A program made the position numbers and the translations under genes. From an uncultured Eubacteriales bacterium (GTDB lineage: Bacteria > Bacillota > Clostridia > Oscillospirales > Oscillospiraceae): a stretch of 51,141 nt of DNA. The stretch is taken from assembly GCA_900546485.1 (NCBI GenBank), contig URDK01000007.1:1-51141 (forward strand). The letters run 5' to 3'. Every line of letters starts with the position of its first letter. Within the stretch, counting starts at the first letter, position 1. Shown here piece after piece: positions 23,630 to 31,502 of this stretch. The notes under the pieces were generated by a model that worked only from the letters and a program-made list of their open reading frames with translations, made no database searches and had not been told where the DNA came from.

Positions 23630-24364
23630 ATGTCTGGACATTCCAAGTGGCACAACATACAAAAGACTAAGGGCGCGCAGGACGCCAAGCGCGCGCAGGC
23701 CTTCACCAAGATCGCCAGAGAGATGATAGTCGCAGTCAAAGAGGGTGGAAGCGGAGATCCCGCCAATAACTCCCGTCTCGCTGCCGTCATCACCAAGGCA
23801 AAGGCCGCGAACATGCCCAACGATAATATCAAGCGCACCATCGAAAAGGCGCTCGGCAGCGGCAACACGGATAACTACGAGTCCATCACCTATGAGGGCT
23901 ACGGTCCCAGTGGCGTTGCTATAATAGTCGAGGCCATGAGCGATAACCGCAACCGCACCGCCTCCGACGTACGCCACGCCTTCGATAAGAACAACGGCAA
24001 CATGGGCGCTGCAGGCTGCGTGTCCTGGAGCTTTGACCGCAAGGGCGTTATCGTAGTGAATAACGAGGACGGCGACCTGGACGAGGATAAGGTCATGGAA
24101 GACGCCCTGGAGGCCGGCGCTGCGGATATGGAAGCCGACGGCGACGTGTTCTCCGTTTACACCGAGCCCGATGACGTTACCGCCGTCGCGGAGTACCTCA
24201 CCTCTCATGGCTATGAGCTGCTCTCGGCCCAGGTCGAGATGGTCCCGCAGACCTATATAAAGCTCACCGACGAGGGCGATATCAAGTGCATGCAGAAGAT
24301 GCTCGACATGTTCGAGGATAACGACGACGTGCAGAACGTCTGGCACAACTGGGATCAGGATTGA
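23630..24364 (+). CDS. yebC: YebC/PmpR family translation/transcription factor
   Basis: The start SGHSKWHNIQKTKGAQDAKR is the invariant N-terminus of the TACO1/YebC family, and DNRNRTASDVRHAF and GAAGCVSWSFDRKG are further signatures. The 244-residue length is normal. Recent work links this family to relief of ribosome stalling; older work calls it a DNA-binding regulator. ATG 23630 is chosen since the family starts at this point and AAGGGG lies upstream; the ATG at 23567 lies within the promoter. Confidence 0.96.
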   Translation: MSGHSKWHNIQKTKGAQDAKRAQAFTKIAREMIVAVKEGGSGDPANNSRLAAVITKAKAANMPNDNIKRTIEKALGSGNTDNYESITYEGYGPSGVAIIVEAMSDNRNRTASDVRHAFDKNNGNMGAAGCVSWSFDRKGVIVVNNEDGDLDEDKVMEDALEAGAADMEADGDVFSVYTEPDDVTAVAEYLTSHGYELLSAQVEMVPQTYIKLTDEGDIKCMQKMLDMFEDNDDVQNVWHNWDQD

Positions 24365-24377
24365 CGCAAACGAATGG

Positions 24378-24409
24378 AAAGCCCGGGAGCTATTGCTCCC
24401 GGGCTTTTT
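24378..24409. terminator. Bidirectional terminator between yebC and the CAT-like gene
   Basis: A 13 bp perfect stem (24378-24390 with 24395-24407) has a TATT loop, with A-run and T-run on the two sides. It serves yebC on the plus strand and the convergent CAT-like gene, whose stop codon touches the T-run. Confidence 0.93.
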
Positions 24410-25032
24410 CACATTTCAGCGTGTCTGATTTCCTGCTGGAGATACTCCAGAAACTGCGCGGCCTGCTGGCCGTCCATCTGAGTGTGATGAAACTGGAAGG
24501 AAACCGGCAGCCTGACACGAAGCGCACCGCCGCGATACCTGCCCCATATCATAAAGGGATTGTTGTAAAAGCCTGCGTAAATGTTCACCGCGCCGTCAAG
24601 CTCCGTAGAGGTGAGGGCGGAGGTGCCGATGACCATATATTCGTCACCAAGCGCGAATTCCTCGCCGCTTTTCCGTACGCGCGAGGTGAGCTCGGCATAA
24701 TCGCGGGCAAACTCACTCAGGCTGTCCGAAACGGGAATATCACAGGTGCTTATCCCACCGCCGTCGAGCGCTACCACCGTATTCACGGCAAGATGTTCGA
24801 ATCGCATGAGCTTTTCACCGACCGGCAGAAGATAAAACTCCTCGATACGCTTTGCGGCCCGGCCGATACACCAGCACATGAGCAGATTGAAGCCGAGGCC
24901 GCGCCTGCGGCTGAGTCTCACAAGCCTGGTTACGTCCAAAGTTTTGAAGAGCGTCACCATTGGCATGGGAGCATGCATCCACAGCGCAAAAGCCTGTGCG
25001 CGGGAAGTACTGTGCGGGTCTGTTTCTATCAT
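24409..25032 (-). CDS. Chloramphenicol acetyltransferase-like acyltransferase
   Basis: The catalytic HHxxxDG motif appears as HHTQMDGQQAAQFLEYL near the C-terminus, and the family N-terminal block is visible as PMVTLFKTLDVTRL. FALGDEYMVIGTSALTSTELDG and YNNPFMIWGRYR match the CAT trimer interface regions. With the start at ATG 25032 the protein has 207 residues, close to the family size. The longer frame from 25095 would translate the terminator of the upstream gene, so I reject it. The ribosome binding site is weak. Many such chromosomal proteins do not confer chloramphenicol resistance; the acceptor is unknown. It follows a panE-like gene in the same direction. Confidence 0.78.
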   Translation of the reverse strand: MIETDPHSTSRAQAFALWMHAPMPMVTLFKTLDVTRLVRLSRRRGLGFNLLMCWCIGRAAKRIEEFYLLPVGEKLMRFEHLAVNTVVALDGGGISTCDIPVSDSLSEFARDYAELTSRVRKSGEEFALGDEYMVIGTSALTSTELDGAVNIYAGFYNNPFMIWGRYRGGALRVRLPVSFQFHHTQMDGQQAAQFLEYLQQEIRHAEM

Positions 25033-25053
25033 TTCAAGCTCGCTTTCTTTGAC

Positions 25054-25087
25054 AAAAAGACCGGCCCGCCGCTTGACGGCGGGCCGG
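25054..25087 (-). terminator. Terminator of the panE-like gene (minus strand)
   Basis: An 11 bp stem (CCGGCCCGCCG 25061-25071 with CGGCGGGCCGG 25077-25087) is followed on the minus strand by TCTTTTT (25054-25060). It lies between the panE-like gene and the CAT-like gene, whose own start is 22 bp further on. Confidence 0.9.
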
Positions 25088-25104
25088 TGATTCATGGCTT
25101 ACTA

Positions 25105-26052
25105 TCAATACTGACGCTCGTAGTTTGCCTGTATGGCTTTGATTTCCCGGGTGAGAATGTCACAGGTCGGGGTGGGTACGCCGACCTTGCGGCCAAACAT
25201 GGATATAGCGCCGGTGAGGGAATCAACCTCGGTCTGACGGTGTGCCTGCGCATCCTGAGCCATGGAGGGATAGTAGTCGCCGAGACCCTTGACAATTCTC
25301 GGCATCTCCTCCTTCATGTACTCGAATATGCCCGGAATGCCCAGCGCTTCAGCAACGTCGCTGGCTTCCTGCCAGACGGCCCATACGAGAGCGACGCCCT
25401 CGGGGTCGTCGTAAACTTCCTTTATCTTGAGCCGGAGCACGGCGCATACGGTATTGAAGCCGCTGTTGGAGGTGGCCTTGCGCCAGACCTTGGGTCTCAC
25501 GTCCTCGTAGAAGTGGGGCTGGAGGCCACCGGCGGCAAACTTCTCCTCAAGGTATTTGCCGACCTTGTCAGTCAGCTCGTTCTTTACGCAGGCACCGAAA
25601 TACATGTTCTCGGTCCCGGCAGAGGGCTTGGCCACACAGGTACCAGGTTCGGGCAGCTCGGTGCCCATATTGCCGCAGCCGTACATGACGCGCTCTTCGG
25701 GTATGAGCTTCTTCACAACTTCCTCATTTCCAAGGCCGTTCTGAAGCGTTACGACCACTGTCTCCGGGCCGACGCAGCACATGGCGCCCTTGAGCGCAAG
25801 CTCGGTGATGGTGGCCTTGACCATGATAATGACTATATCTGCCACGCCGACCTCCTCGGCCGAATACGCGGTCTTAAATCCTGTCACATGAAACTCGCCG
25901 TCAGGATTGCGAAATATCATGCCGTCCTTGGCTACCTTGTCCATATGTGCCTTGTTCGGGTCAACCAACCATACCTCCTCGGCTCCGCCTTTCCTGAGGT
26001 AAGACGCGAAGACGCTTCCGGCAGCGCCGCTGCCGATCATGGCTATTTTCAT
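25105..26052 (-). CDS. Ketopantoate reductase-like dehydrogenase (ApbA/PanE family)
   Basis: A 315-residue NAD(P)-dependent reductase with the dinucleotide motif GSGAAG at the N-terminus, the IVIIMVKA strand, TLQNGLGNEE and a helical C-terminal domain. The catalytic Lys is probably in RPKVWRKATSNSGFN. The family reduces 2-dehydropantoate for CoA synthesis. Many members act on other 2-oxoacids, and no panB or panC gene is nearby, so the substrate is open. A strong ribosome binding site (AAAGGAGG) precedes the start, and a promoter lies 60 bp upstream. Confidence 0.85.
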   Translation of the reverse strand: MKIAMIGSGAAGSVFASYLRKGGAEEVWLVDPNKAHMDKVAKDGMIFRNPDGEFHVTGFKTAYSAEEVGVADIVIIMVKATITELALKGAMCCVGPETVVVTLQNGLGNEEVVKKLIPEERVMYGCGNMGTELPEPGTCVAKPSAGTENMYFGACVKNELTDKVGKYLEEKFAAGGLQPHFYEDVRPKVWRKATSNSGFNTVCAVLRLKIKEVYDDPEGVALVWAVWQEASDVAEALGIPGIFEYMKEEMPRIVKGLGDYYPSMAQDAQAHRQTEVDSLTGAISMFGRKVGVPTPTCDILTREIKAIQANYERQY

Positions 26053-26090
26053 CAGTGGTCCTCCTTTGCGTGGTAAATTGCTAAATCAAG

Positions 26091-26118
26091 AATATAACCG
26101 TTCTGCTAAAATTGTCAA
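26091..26118 (-). promoter_or_regulatory. Promoter for the panE-like gene (minus strand)
   Basis: On the minus strand TTGACA (26113-26118) is followed after 16 bp by TATATT (26091-26096). The region 26053-26325 is AT-rich and holds two divergent promoters. Confidence 0.75.
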
Positions 26119-26213
26119 GAGGTTCAAGAAGAAATATACAAAACGCGGCGCAAATATTCTACACACTGATAGACTTAATCAAAAAAATAACACGGTAAAT
26201 CGTGAAATAACTC

Positions 26214-26242
26214 TTGACATTTTTGCCCTTAACATTTAGTAT
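26214..26242 (+). promoter_or_regulatory. Promoter for the YkvI-like gene
   Basis: TTGACA (26214-26219), 17 bp, TAGTAT (26237-26242). The leader starts near 26249 with ATCGCG, which can pair with CGCGAT at 26275-26280, giving a hairpin at the 5' end of the transcript. Confidence 0.8.
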
Positions 26243-26325
26243 GCAATCATCGCGATGCACCGTAATAAAGTGTCCGCGATATGGAGCAAAGCATCCCAAC
26301 CAAATCAGTTAGGAGGAAACCTTGT

Positions 26326-27495
26326 ATGGAAAAAAGCAAAGCAAAAAAAGGCCTGCCGGTATTCATAGGCGTGGCCGCAGTATGGATGGGTACACATTTC
26401 GGCCCCGGCGTTGCCAGCGGCACTCAGCTGAATCAGTACTATGTGCGATTTGGTCTGCCCGGCATCTTCGTCACCATCATTGCTATGGGCTTTTTGGGTT
26501 ATGCTCTTTACTGCTCCATGGAGTTTTCCCGCCTCTATAAGGCTTATGACTATCAATCCTGGGTTGAAAAACTGTTCGGCAATAAATACGTCGTCATCCT
26601 CTTCGACATCTCGTTCCTGGTCACGATACTCACAGCAGCCAGCGGCAGCATGAACGCCGTTGCCACACTGCTTGAGAGCAACTTCGGCATTAACTATTGG
26701 CTCGGCGTCGGCATAATCATCGTCTGCTCAATGCTGCTCTGCGCATATGGCGCCAGGCTTGTGCGCGCGGCCTCGTCCTACATGATGTTCATCGTCGTGG
26801 GCATCCTGCTCGTCATCATGATACTCCTCGCCGTGAACGGCGACGGCGACCTCTCCGGCTCCATCGCCAACCAGGCCCAGAACCTCTCCGACGCGGGCAG
26901 CGGCAACTGGCTCGGCGCACTCTGGAGCGCCATCATTTACGGCAGCTTCCAGGCCACCATCGTCGCCAACATCGCCTCTGTTGCCGAGGACATCCCCGAC
27001 CGCCGCGAGTCCAAGAAGGCCGCGATCACCGGCTTCCTGGCCAACACCATTCTGCTCATTGTACTCTGCACGATGCTCTTCAGCTACACCAATGTCTATG
27101 ACATAACCGCTGAAGCTCTTCCGTTCTATTCTCTACTCCAGCGTCTTGGCTATGACTGGCTGACCGTCGTCTACATAGTAATTGTGTTCATAGCCGTCCT
27201 CAGCACGGTCGTCGGTTTCGCTTTCGCGGGCGTTGCACGCTTCAGCAAGTACTACCAGCCTAAAGAGGGCAAAAAAAGCTCTCTGCGCGACGCAATATTC
27301 GTCGGCATCATGCTCATCGCCTGCGCACTGGTCTCCAAGCTCGGCATAATGGTCCTCGTCTCCAAGGGTTACACCATTTTGGGCTACCTGAATCTGCCCA
27401 TCATAGTTTTGCCCGCGATAATCCTTGGTGGACACAAGATCAGCAAAAAGTACCTCAAAAAGAACAATATCGACGCTACTGGCGTTGACATGTGA
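26326..27495 (+). CDS. YkvI-type membrane protein (LeuT-fold, possible transporter)
   Basis: A 389-residue integral membrane protein with about ten or eleven hydrophobic helices. Its N-terminus reads VFIGVAAVWMGTHFGPGVASGTQ, with the broken-helix glycine pattern seen in APC/LeuT-fold carriers. The family (COG3949, YkvI) is not characterised. The SLQ/NSS-like positions and two short cytoplasmic loops rich in Lys/Arg are visible. ATG 26326 is preceded by AGGAGG at 9 bases; the in-frame ATG at 26281 is not. The gene has its own promoter and terminator. It precedes a 2-oxoacid oxidoreductase operon, so it might import a precursor such as an amino acid; this is inference. Confidence 0.75.
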   Translation: MEKSKAKKGLPVFIGVAAVWMGTHFGPGVASGTQLNQYYVRFGLPGIFVTIIAMGFLGYALYCSMEFSRLYKAYDYQSWVEKLFGNKYVVILFDISFLVTILTAASGSMNAVATLLESNFGINYWLGVGIIIVCSMLLCAYGARLVRAASSYMMFIVVGILLVIMILLAVNGDGDLSGSIANQAQNLSDAGSGNWLGALWSAIIYGSFQATIVANIASVAEDIPDRRESKKAAITGFLANTILLIVLCTMLFSYTNVYDITAEALPFYSLLQRLGYDWLTVVYIVIVFIAVLSTVVGFAFAGVARFSKYYQPKEGKKSSLRDAIFVGIMLIACALVSKLGIMVLVSKGYTILGYLNLPIIVLPAIILGGHKISKKYLKKNNIDATGVDM

Positions 27496-27516
27496 CGAAA
27501 TCCAGAACAAAACAGC

Positions 27517-27545
27517 AAAAATCTCCGGCTCTGCCGGGGATTTTT
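27517..27545 (+). terminator. Terminator after the YkvI-like gene
   Basis: A 13-pair stem including A5/T5 (27517-27529 with 27533-27545) and a 3-base loop end the transcript; the T-run is part of the stem. Confidence 0.9.
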
Positions 27546-27672
27546 GCATAAGAGGGCGCATTTAAGACTTTAAAGCGTAACGATTTGGTCTGGTGTTTCG
27601 CGACAAAAGCATTTATAATATTTGCAATGGACCGCAGTGTGCGGCAGATATCTTAGGAAATGGCGGTTTAGT

Positions 27673-28359
27673 ATGGCTGAGTTCAAAGTACCCGAACAGA
27701 AAAACCTCGTGTTCATCGGCGAAGCCGGCTCCGGCAAGACGGAGACCTCGGTGAACCTTGCCCTGCGCATGGCGCGGGAGGGGGAGCGCCGGGTGCATTT
27801 CTTCGACATGGACCAGACCAAACCGCTTTTCCGCGCGCGCGACTGCGAGGCGCAGCTCGAGAGGGAGGGAGTGGTCTTTCACTTCCAGTCCCAGTATCTA
27901 GACGCGCCTACCGTTGCCTCAGGCGTCATTGAGACACTGAGGGACGAGTCCTCCGCCGTGCTCATGGACATCGGCGGCGGTTCGCACGGTTCGCACATGA
28001 TAGGGCAGTTTTCGCATCTCCTCAACAGCGCGAATACGCGCGTGCTCTACATAGTGAACCCGTTCCGCCCATGGTCCGGCAGGAGGGAGGACATTGATGC
28101 GACCATGCGCCGTGTACTCGGCGCGGCGAGGCTGAGCAGCTTCAGCCTGGTCGCAAACCCCAATCTGGGCCCTGATACCCGGCCGGAGGATGTCATGGAG
28201 GGACTCCGCCGCTTTAAAGGGCTGTTCCCCGGCGAGGAGGCGCTCTTCGTCTGCGCGCTGGAGGGACTTTGCAGCGAATTGGCAGGGCAGGTCCGGGAGC
28301 CGCTGCTTCCGATCCGCCTCAACACTGTCCCTGAGTGGTTGGCTGGTTCGGGGACGTGA
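27673..28359 (+). CDS. P-loop ATPase of unknown function, first gene of the 2-oxoacid oxidoreductase cluster
   Basis: A 228-residue protein with Walker A GEAGSGKTETS near residue 16 and a MinD/SIMIBI-like FFDMDQTKPLFRARD after the second strand. The hydrophobic strand AVLMDIGGGSHGS has the Walker B-like Asp. There is no second domain, no membrane segment and no Cys cluster. The start ATG 27673 directly precedes the ATPase fold; residues before it (from 27622) lie in the likely promoter and leader (TATAAT at 27614-27619, no clear -35). The gene is 42 bp from the ferredoxin gene and in the same direction. I suspect a role in assembly or activation of the complex, but nothing in the sequence proves it. 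Confidence 0.8.
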   Translation: MAEFKVPEQKNLVFIGEAGSGKTETSVNLALRMAREGERRVHFFDMDQTKPLFRARDCEAQLEREGVVFHFQSQYLDAPTVASGVIETLRDESSAVLMDIGGGSHGSHMIGQFSHLLNSANTRVLYIVNPFRPWSGRREDIDATMRRVLGAARLSSFSLVANPNLGPDTRPEDVMEGLRRFKGLFPGEEALFVCALEGLCSELAGQVREPLLPIRLNTVPEWLAGSGT

Positions 28360-28401
28360 TTATTTGAGCGAATTTAAGAAAACGAAGGAGTGGTAAACGA
28401 A

Positions 28402-28620
28402 ATGGCCAAAGGCAAAGTAGAAATCTATACCGAAGCCTGCAAGAGCTGCCTCTACTGCGTCAACACCTGCCCGCAGAAGGTTCTGGGCACTACCGACGCG
28501 GTAAACTCCAAGGGCTATCAGTATGCCGTGCCCGTGAATCCGGATGCCTGCATAGGCTGCGCCATGTGCGCCACGATCTGTCCGGATGCGGCGATAACCG
28601 TTTACAGGGAGGTGAAATGA
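28402..28620 (+). CDS. 2-oxoacid:ferredoxin oxidoreductase, ferredoxin (delta) subunit
   Basis: A 72-residue 2[4Fe-4S] ferredoxin. The cluster ligands are C13-C16-C19-C23 and C50-C53-C56-C60, both CxxCxxCxxxCP. ATG 28402 is preferred over 28390, since AAGGAG lies 14 bases upstream and the domain begins at EIYTEACKSC. It passes electrons from the catalytic subunits to free ferredoxin. One base separates it from the alpha gene. Confidence 0.93.
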   Translation: MAKGKVEIYTEACKSCLYCVNTCPQKVLGTTDAVNSKGYQYAVPVNPDACIGCAMCATICPDAAITVYREVK

Positions 28621-28621
28621 G

Positions 28622-29704
28622 ATGGCTGAGAAGATCTTCATGAAGGGCTGCGAGGCCGTGGCTGAGACCGCGGTGCGTGCCGGCTGCCGTTTCTTCGCCG
28701 GCTATCCCATAACTCCGCAGAATGACGTTCCCGAGTATTTTGCGCGCCGCATGCCCCAGGTGGGCGGCGTGTTCATCCAGGGCGAGAGCGAAGTCGCTTC
28801 CGCCAATATGGCCTACGGCGCTGCCGCCGCGGGCGTCAGAAGCATGACCAGCTCCTCCAGCTGCGGCATTTCGCTCAAGAGCGAGGCCATCTCCTGGATG
28901 GCCGGTGCCAGGCTGCCCGTCGTCGTCGCGAACTTCCAGCGCGGCGGCCCCGGCATAGGCACCATCCAGCCCGCCCAGCAGGACTACACCCAGGCCACCA
29001 AGGCCAGCGGCAACGGCGGCTTTAAGATGCTCGTTCTGTCTCCCTCCAACCTTCAGGAGGCTGTTGATATGACCTGGCAGGCCTTCGACCTCGCGGACAA
29101 GTACTCCAACCCCGTGCTGCTGCTCATGGACGGCTTTACCGGCACCATGATGGAGCCCGTCGAGCTGCCCGAGGCCAAGACCGACGAGGAAGTTGCTGCT
29201 ATCCGTGCAACCAAGACCTGGGCTGCCACCGGTAAGAAGGGCGCCCCCCAGCACAAGGTCATGTGCGGCCCCGGTCTCGATACCCGTATCAGCCAGGAGG
29301 ACATGAACCGCCGCGACGCCGAGCTCTACGAGAGCTGGAAGACCACCGAGGTCGAGTATGAGGACTACATGACCGAGGACGCCGAGGTCATTCTCACCGC
29401 CTACGGCATCACCGGCCGTATCGCCAAGTCCGCCGTCGGCATCCTTCGTGCTGAAGGCATCAAGGCCGGTCTTATCCGCCCGAAGAAGGTCTACCCCTTC
29501 CCGGACGAGGCCTATGACAAGCTCAATTACAGCGCTCTGCGCGGCATAGTCAGCGCGGAGATGGCCATCCCGGCACAGTTCGCTGTGGATGTTGAAAACG
29601 CCGTGCGCGGCAGGACCAAGATCGTTACCGCACTGTCTTCCGGCGGCGAGATTCTTGACCGCAGCGCCATACTTGAGGCCGCCCGCGGCCTCTGCGGCAG
29701 ATAA
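28622..29704 (+). CDS. 2-oxoacid:ferredoxin oxidoreductase, alpha subunit (VorB/KorA type)
   Basis: A 360-residue subunit with the signature GYPITPQNDVPEYFARR and QGESEVASANMAYGAAAAG, and a transketolase C-terminal domain at about 250-350. It binds the pyrimidine end of TPP together with the beta subunit. Sequence style is closest to the branched-chain or 2-oxoglutarate group (Vor/Kor) rather than pyruvate. The order delta-alpha-beta-gamma supports this. The substrate cannot be fixed from sequence alone. AGGTGA precedes ATG 28622. Confidence 0.9.
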   Translation: MAEKIFMKGCEAVAETAVRAGCRFFAGYPITPQNDVPEYFARRMPQVGGVFIQGESEVASANMAYGAAAAGVRSMTSSSSCGISLKSEAISWMAGARLPVVVANFQRGGPGIGTIQPAQQDYTQATKASGNGGFKMLVLSPSNLQEAVDMTWQAFDLADKYSNPVLLLMDGFTGTMMEPVELPEAKTDEEVAAIRATKTWAATGKKGAPQHKVMCGPGLDTRISQEDMNRRDAELYESWKTTEVEYEDYMTEDAEVILTAYGITGRIAKSAVGILRAEGIKAGLIRPKKVYPFPDEAYDKLNYSALRGIVSAEMAIPAQFAVDVENAVRGRTKIVTALSSGGEILDRSAILEAARGLCGR

Positions 29705-29721
29705 GGAGGCTTGAGAATAAA

Positions 29722-30462
29722 ATGATGGAGAAAATATATTCCCGGCCCTCCGGAATTTTCGAGGGCGCCGTCACGGGCTTCTGCCCCGGCTGCATGCACT
29801 CGAGCGTCTGCAAGATAGTCACTGAGGTGCTCGATGAGCTGGGCATGGTCGATAACGCCTGCTATGTGCAGGGCGTCGGCTGCTGCGGCCTGGCCGTGAC
29901 CTATTTCGATTTTGACACCGTCGCCGCGCCGCACGGCAGGGCCTGCGCCATTGCCAGCTCCTTCAAGCGCTGCAGTCCGGAGACGCTGGTGTTCACCTAT
30001 CAGGGCGACGGCGACCTCGCCGCTATCGGCCTGGCTGAGACCATGTCCGCCGCCAACCGCGGTGAGAACTTCACCGTTATCTTTGTCAACAACGGCATCT
30101 ACGGCATGACCGGCGGCCAGATGGCCCCGACCACCATGCTCGGTGTCAAGACCACCACGACTCCCTACGGCCGCGACATCAACGAGCACGGCGCGCCTCT
30201 GCACATGTGCGAGATACTCAGCCAGCTCGAGGCCCCGGCCTATATCGCCCGCGTGACCGCCGCCGATGTGCCCAACGCCAAGAAGGCAAAGGCCGCTGTG
30301 AAGAAGGCCTTCCAGTATCAGCTCGAGGGCAAGGGCTTCTCCTTCGTGGAGTTCGTATCCAACTGCCCGACCAACTGGGGCATGAGCCCGCTGGAGTCTC
30401 TCGATCACGTCCATAACGTTGTTATGAAGGAATTCCCGCTCGGCGAATTCCGCGCGAAGTAA
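29722..30462 (+). CDS. 2-oxoacid:ferredoxin oxidoreductase, beta (TPP) subunit
   Basis: A 246-residue TPP-binding subunit. The N-terminal Cys motif is GFCPGCMHSSVCK, and the TPP motif is GDGDLAAIGLAETMSAANR followed by IFVNNGIYGMTGGQMAPTT. Conserved Cys at CCGLAV and TSF-like SNCPTNWGM are also seen. GGAGG lies 12 bases before ATG 29722. It catalyses oxidative decarboxylation with the alpha subunit to form an acyl-CoA. Confidence 0.92.
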   Translation: MMEKIYSRPSGIFEGAVTGFCPGCMHSSVCKIVTEVLDELGMVDNACYVQGVGCCGLAVTYFDFDTVAAPHGRACAIASSFKRCSPETLVFTYQGDGDLAAIGLAETMSAANRGENFTVIFVNNGIYGMTGGQMAPTTMLGVKTTTTPYGRDINEHGAPLHMCEILSQLEAPAYIARVTAADVPNAKKAKAAVKKAFQYQLEGKGFSFVEFVSNCPTNWGMSPLESLDHVHNVVMKEFPLGEFRAK

Positions 30463-30474
30463 GGGGGTAGAGGC

Positions 30475-31029
30475 ATGGAGAAATCTTTCATCATCGCCGG
30501 ATTCGGCGGCCAGGGCGTCATGGTCATGGGCCAGCTGCTGAGCTACACCGCCTGCGAGACCACCGATAAGTACGTCACCTACTTCCCGAGCTACGGCGCC
30601 GAGATGCGCGGCGGCACCGCCAACTGCTACGTCGTCATTTCAGACGACCCCGTCGGCGCGCCGAAGGTGTCCAAGGCCGACTATCTTGTCGTGCTCAACG
30701 ACCCCTCGATGGCCAAGTTCAAGGACGCCGTCGTCCCTGGCGGCACCATCTTCGTTAACAGCTCCGTCGTTACGCTCGAGCCTGACCGCGACGATGTACA
30801 CGTCGTCAAGGTCGACGCCGGCACCATTGCCTACGAGCTGGGCAATCCGAAGGTCCTGAACCTCGTCATGTCGGGCGCCATCATCGGCTATACCGAGGTC
30901 CTGCCCGCGGAGAACGTGCTTCAGACAGCGTTCAAGAAGCTCGGCGCAAAGCGCCCCGAGCTCAACCCGCTCAACGAGAAGGCCTTCCGTCGCGGCTGGG
31001 AGATCGGCCACGCCGCCAAACAGGGCTGA
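30475..31029 (+). CDS. 2-oxoacid:ferredoxin oxidoreductase, gamma subunit
   Basis: A 184-residue subunit with the start FIIAGFGGQGVMVMGQLLSY, the PSYGAEMRGGTANCYVVIS segment and the C-terminal NEKAFRRGWEIG. This domain binds CoA in the complex. GGGGG before ATG 30475 is the ribosome binding site, 12 bp after the beta stop. It is the last gene of the operon. Confidence 0.93.
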   Translation: MEKSFIIAGFGGQGVMVMGQLLSYTACETTDKYVTYFPSYGAEMRGGTANCYVVISDDPVGAPKVSKADYLVVLNDPSMAKFKDAVVPGGTIFVNSSVVTLEPDRDDVHVVKVDAGTIAYELGNPKVLNLVMSGAIIGYTEVLPAENVLQTAFKKLGAKRPELNPLNEKAFRRGWEIGHAAKQG

Positions 31030-31042
31030 GTTGAATCCAATA

Positions 31043-31077
31043 AAAAATACCGGGAAGCATTGCTTCCCGGTATTTTT
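31043..31077. terminator. Bidirectional terminator, oxidoreductase operon / DUF3788 gene
   Basis: A 14 bp stem (31045-31058 with 31062-31075) and ATT loop have A/T runs on both sides. It ends the plus-strand operon and the convergent minus-strand gene, whose stop is at 31076. Confidence 0.93.
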
Positions 31078-31489
31078 ATTTCCTGTTTGGCTTTCTCTTG
31101 ATGCTTAGCAGTCTGATAAAATCGTCAAACAAAGAAGCGTCTACGGGCTCGAACATTATCCACTTCCCGTCATGATAAGTTTCCGCTTCATCATAAATCT
31201 TCTGGATCTCGCTGGGGTAAGTATCTCTGTCCCCTTCAAACTTCAAGCGTTCGTCTTTTCCCAGGATTATCATGAACCCTATGCAGTTTTTCCTGGCATA
31301 CAGCGCGCATAGGGTCTTGTCGCCCCTGCGGTATTTGTATTCATATGTCCACGCCTTGCCGCCCTTACCCCACAAGTGGTCCATATTATACTTTTCATCT
31401 ATTCTGGAGCAAAGTTCATCCCAAAGCTCATATAGATGGTTTCCTACCAAAGTTATCATTTTTTCTGCATCAGGTATTGTTTCAAGCAT
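31076..31489 (-). CDS. DUF3788 family protein
   Basis: A 137-residue cytoplasmic protein matching the DUF3788 pattern: HLYELWDELCSRIDEKYNM, WTYEYKYRRGDKTLCALY, and a C-terminal YHDGKWIMFEPV. Its function is unknown. A very good ribosome binding site (AAGGAGG) lies 6 bases before ATG 31489. Its codons are less GC-rich than those of the neighbours, which may point to recent arrival. Confidence 0.8.
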   Translation of the reverse strand: MLETIPDAEKMITLVGNHLYELWDELCSRIDEKYNMDHLWGKGGKAWTYEYKYRRGDKTLCALYARKNCIGFMIILGKDERLKFEGDRDTYPSEIQKIYDEAETYHDGKWIMFEPVDASLFDDFIRLLSIKRKPNRK

Positions 31490-31502
31490 GGGAGCCTCCT
31501 TA

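Noticed and set aside
24409..25032. Acquired chloramphenicol resistance gene
   Set aside because: The CAT fold motif is there, but base composition matches the chromosome and no mobile element is near; such chromosomal relatives often have other acceptors.
24361..26076. A 571-codon plus-strand open frame
   Set aside because: It runs antisense to two well-supported minus-strand genes (CAT-like and panE-like), and its translation has no family sense; it is a GC-driven shadow.
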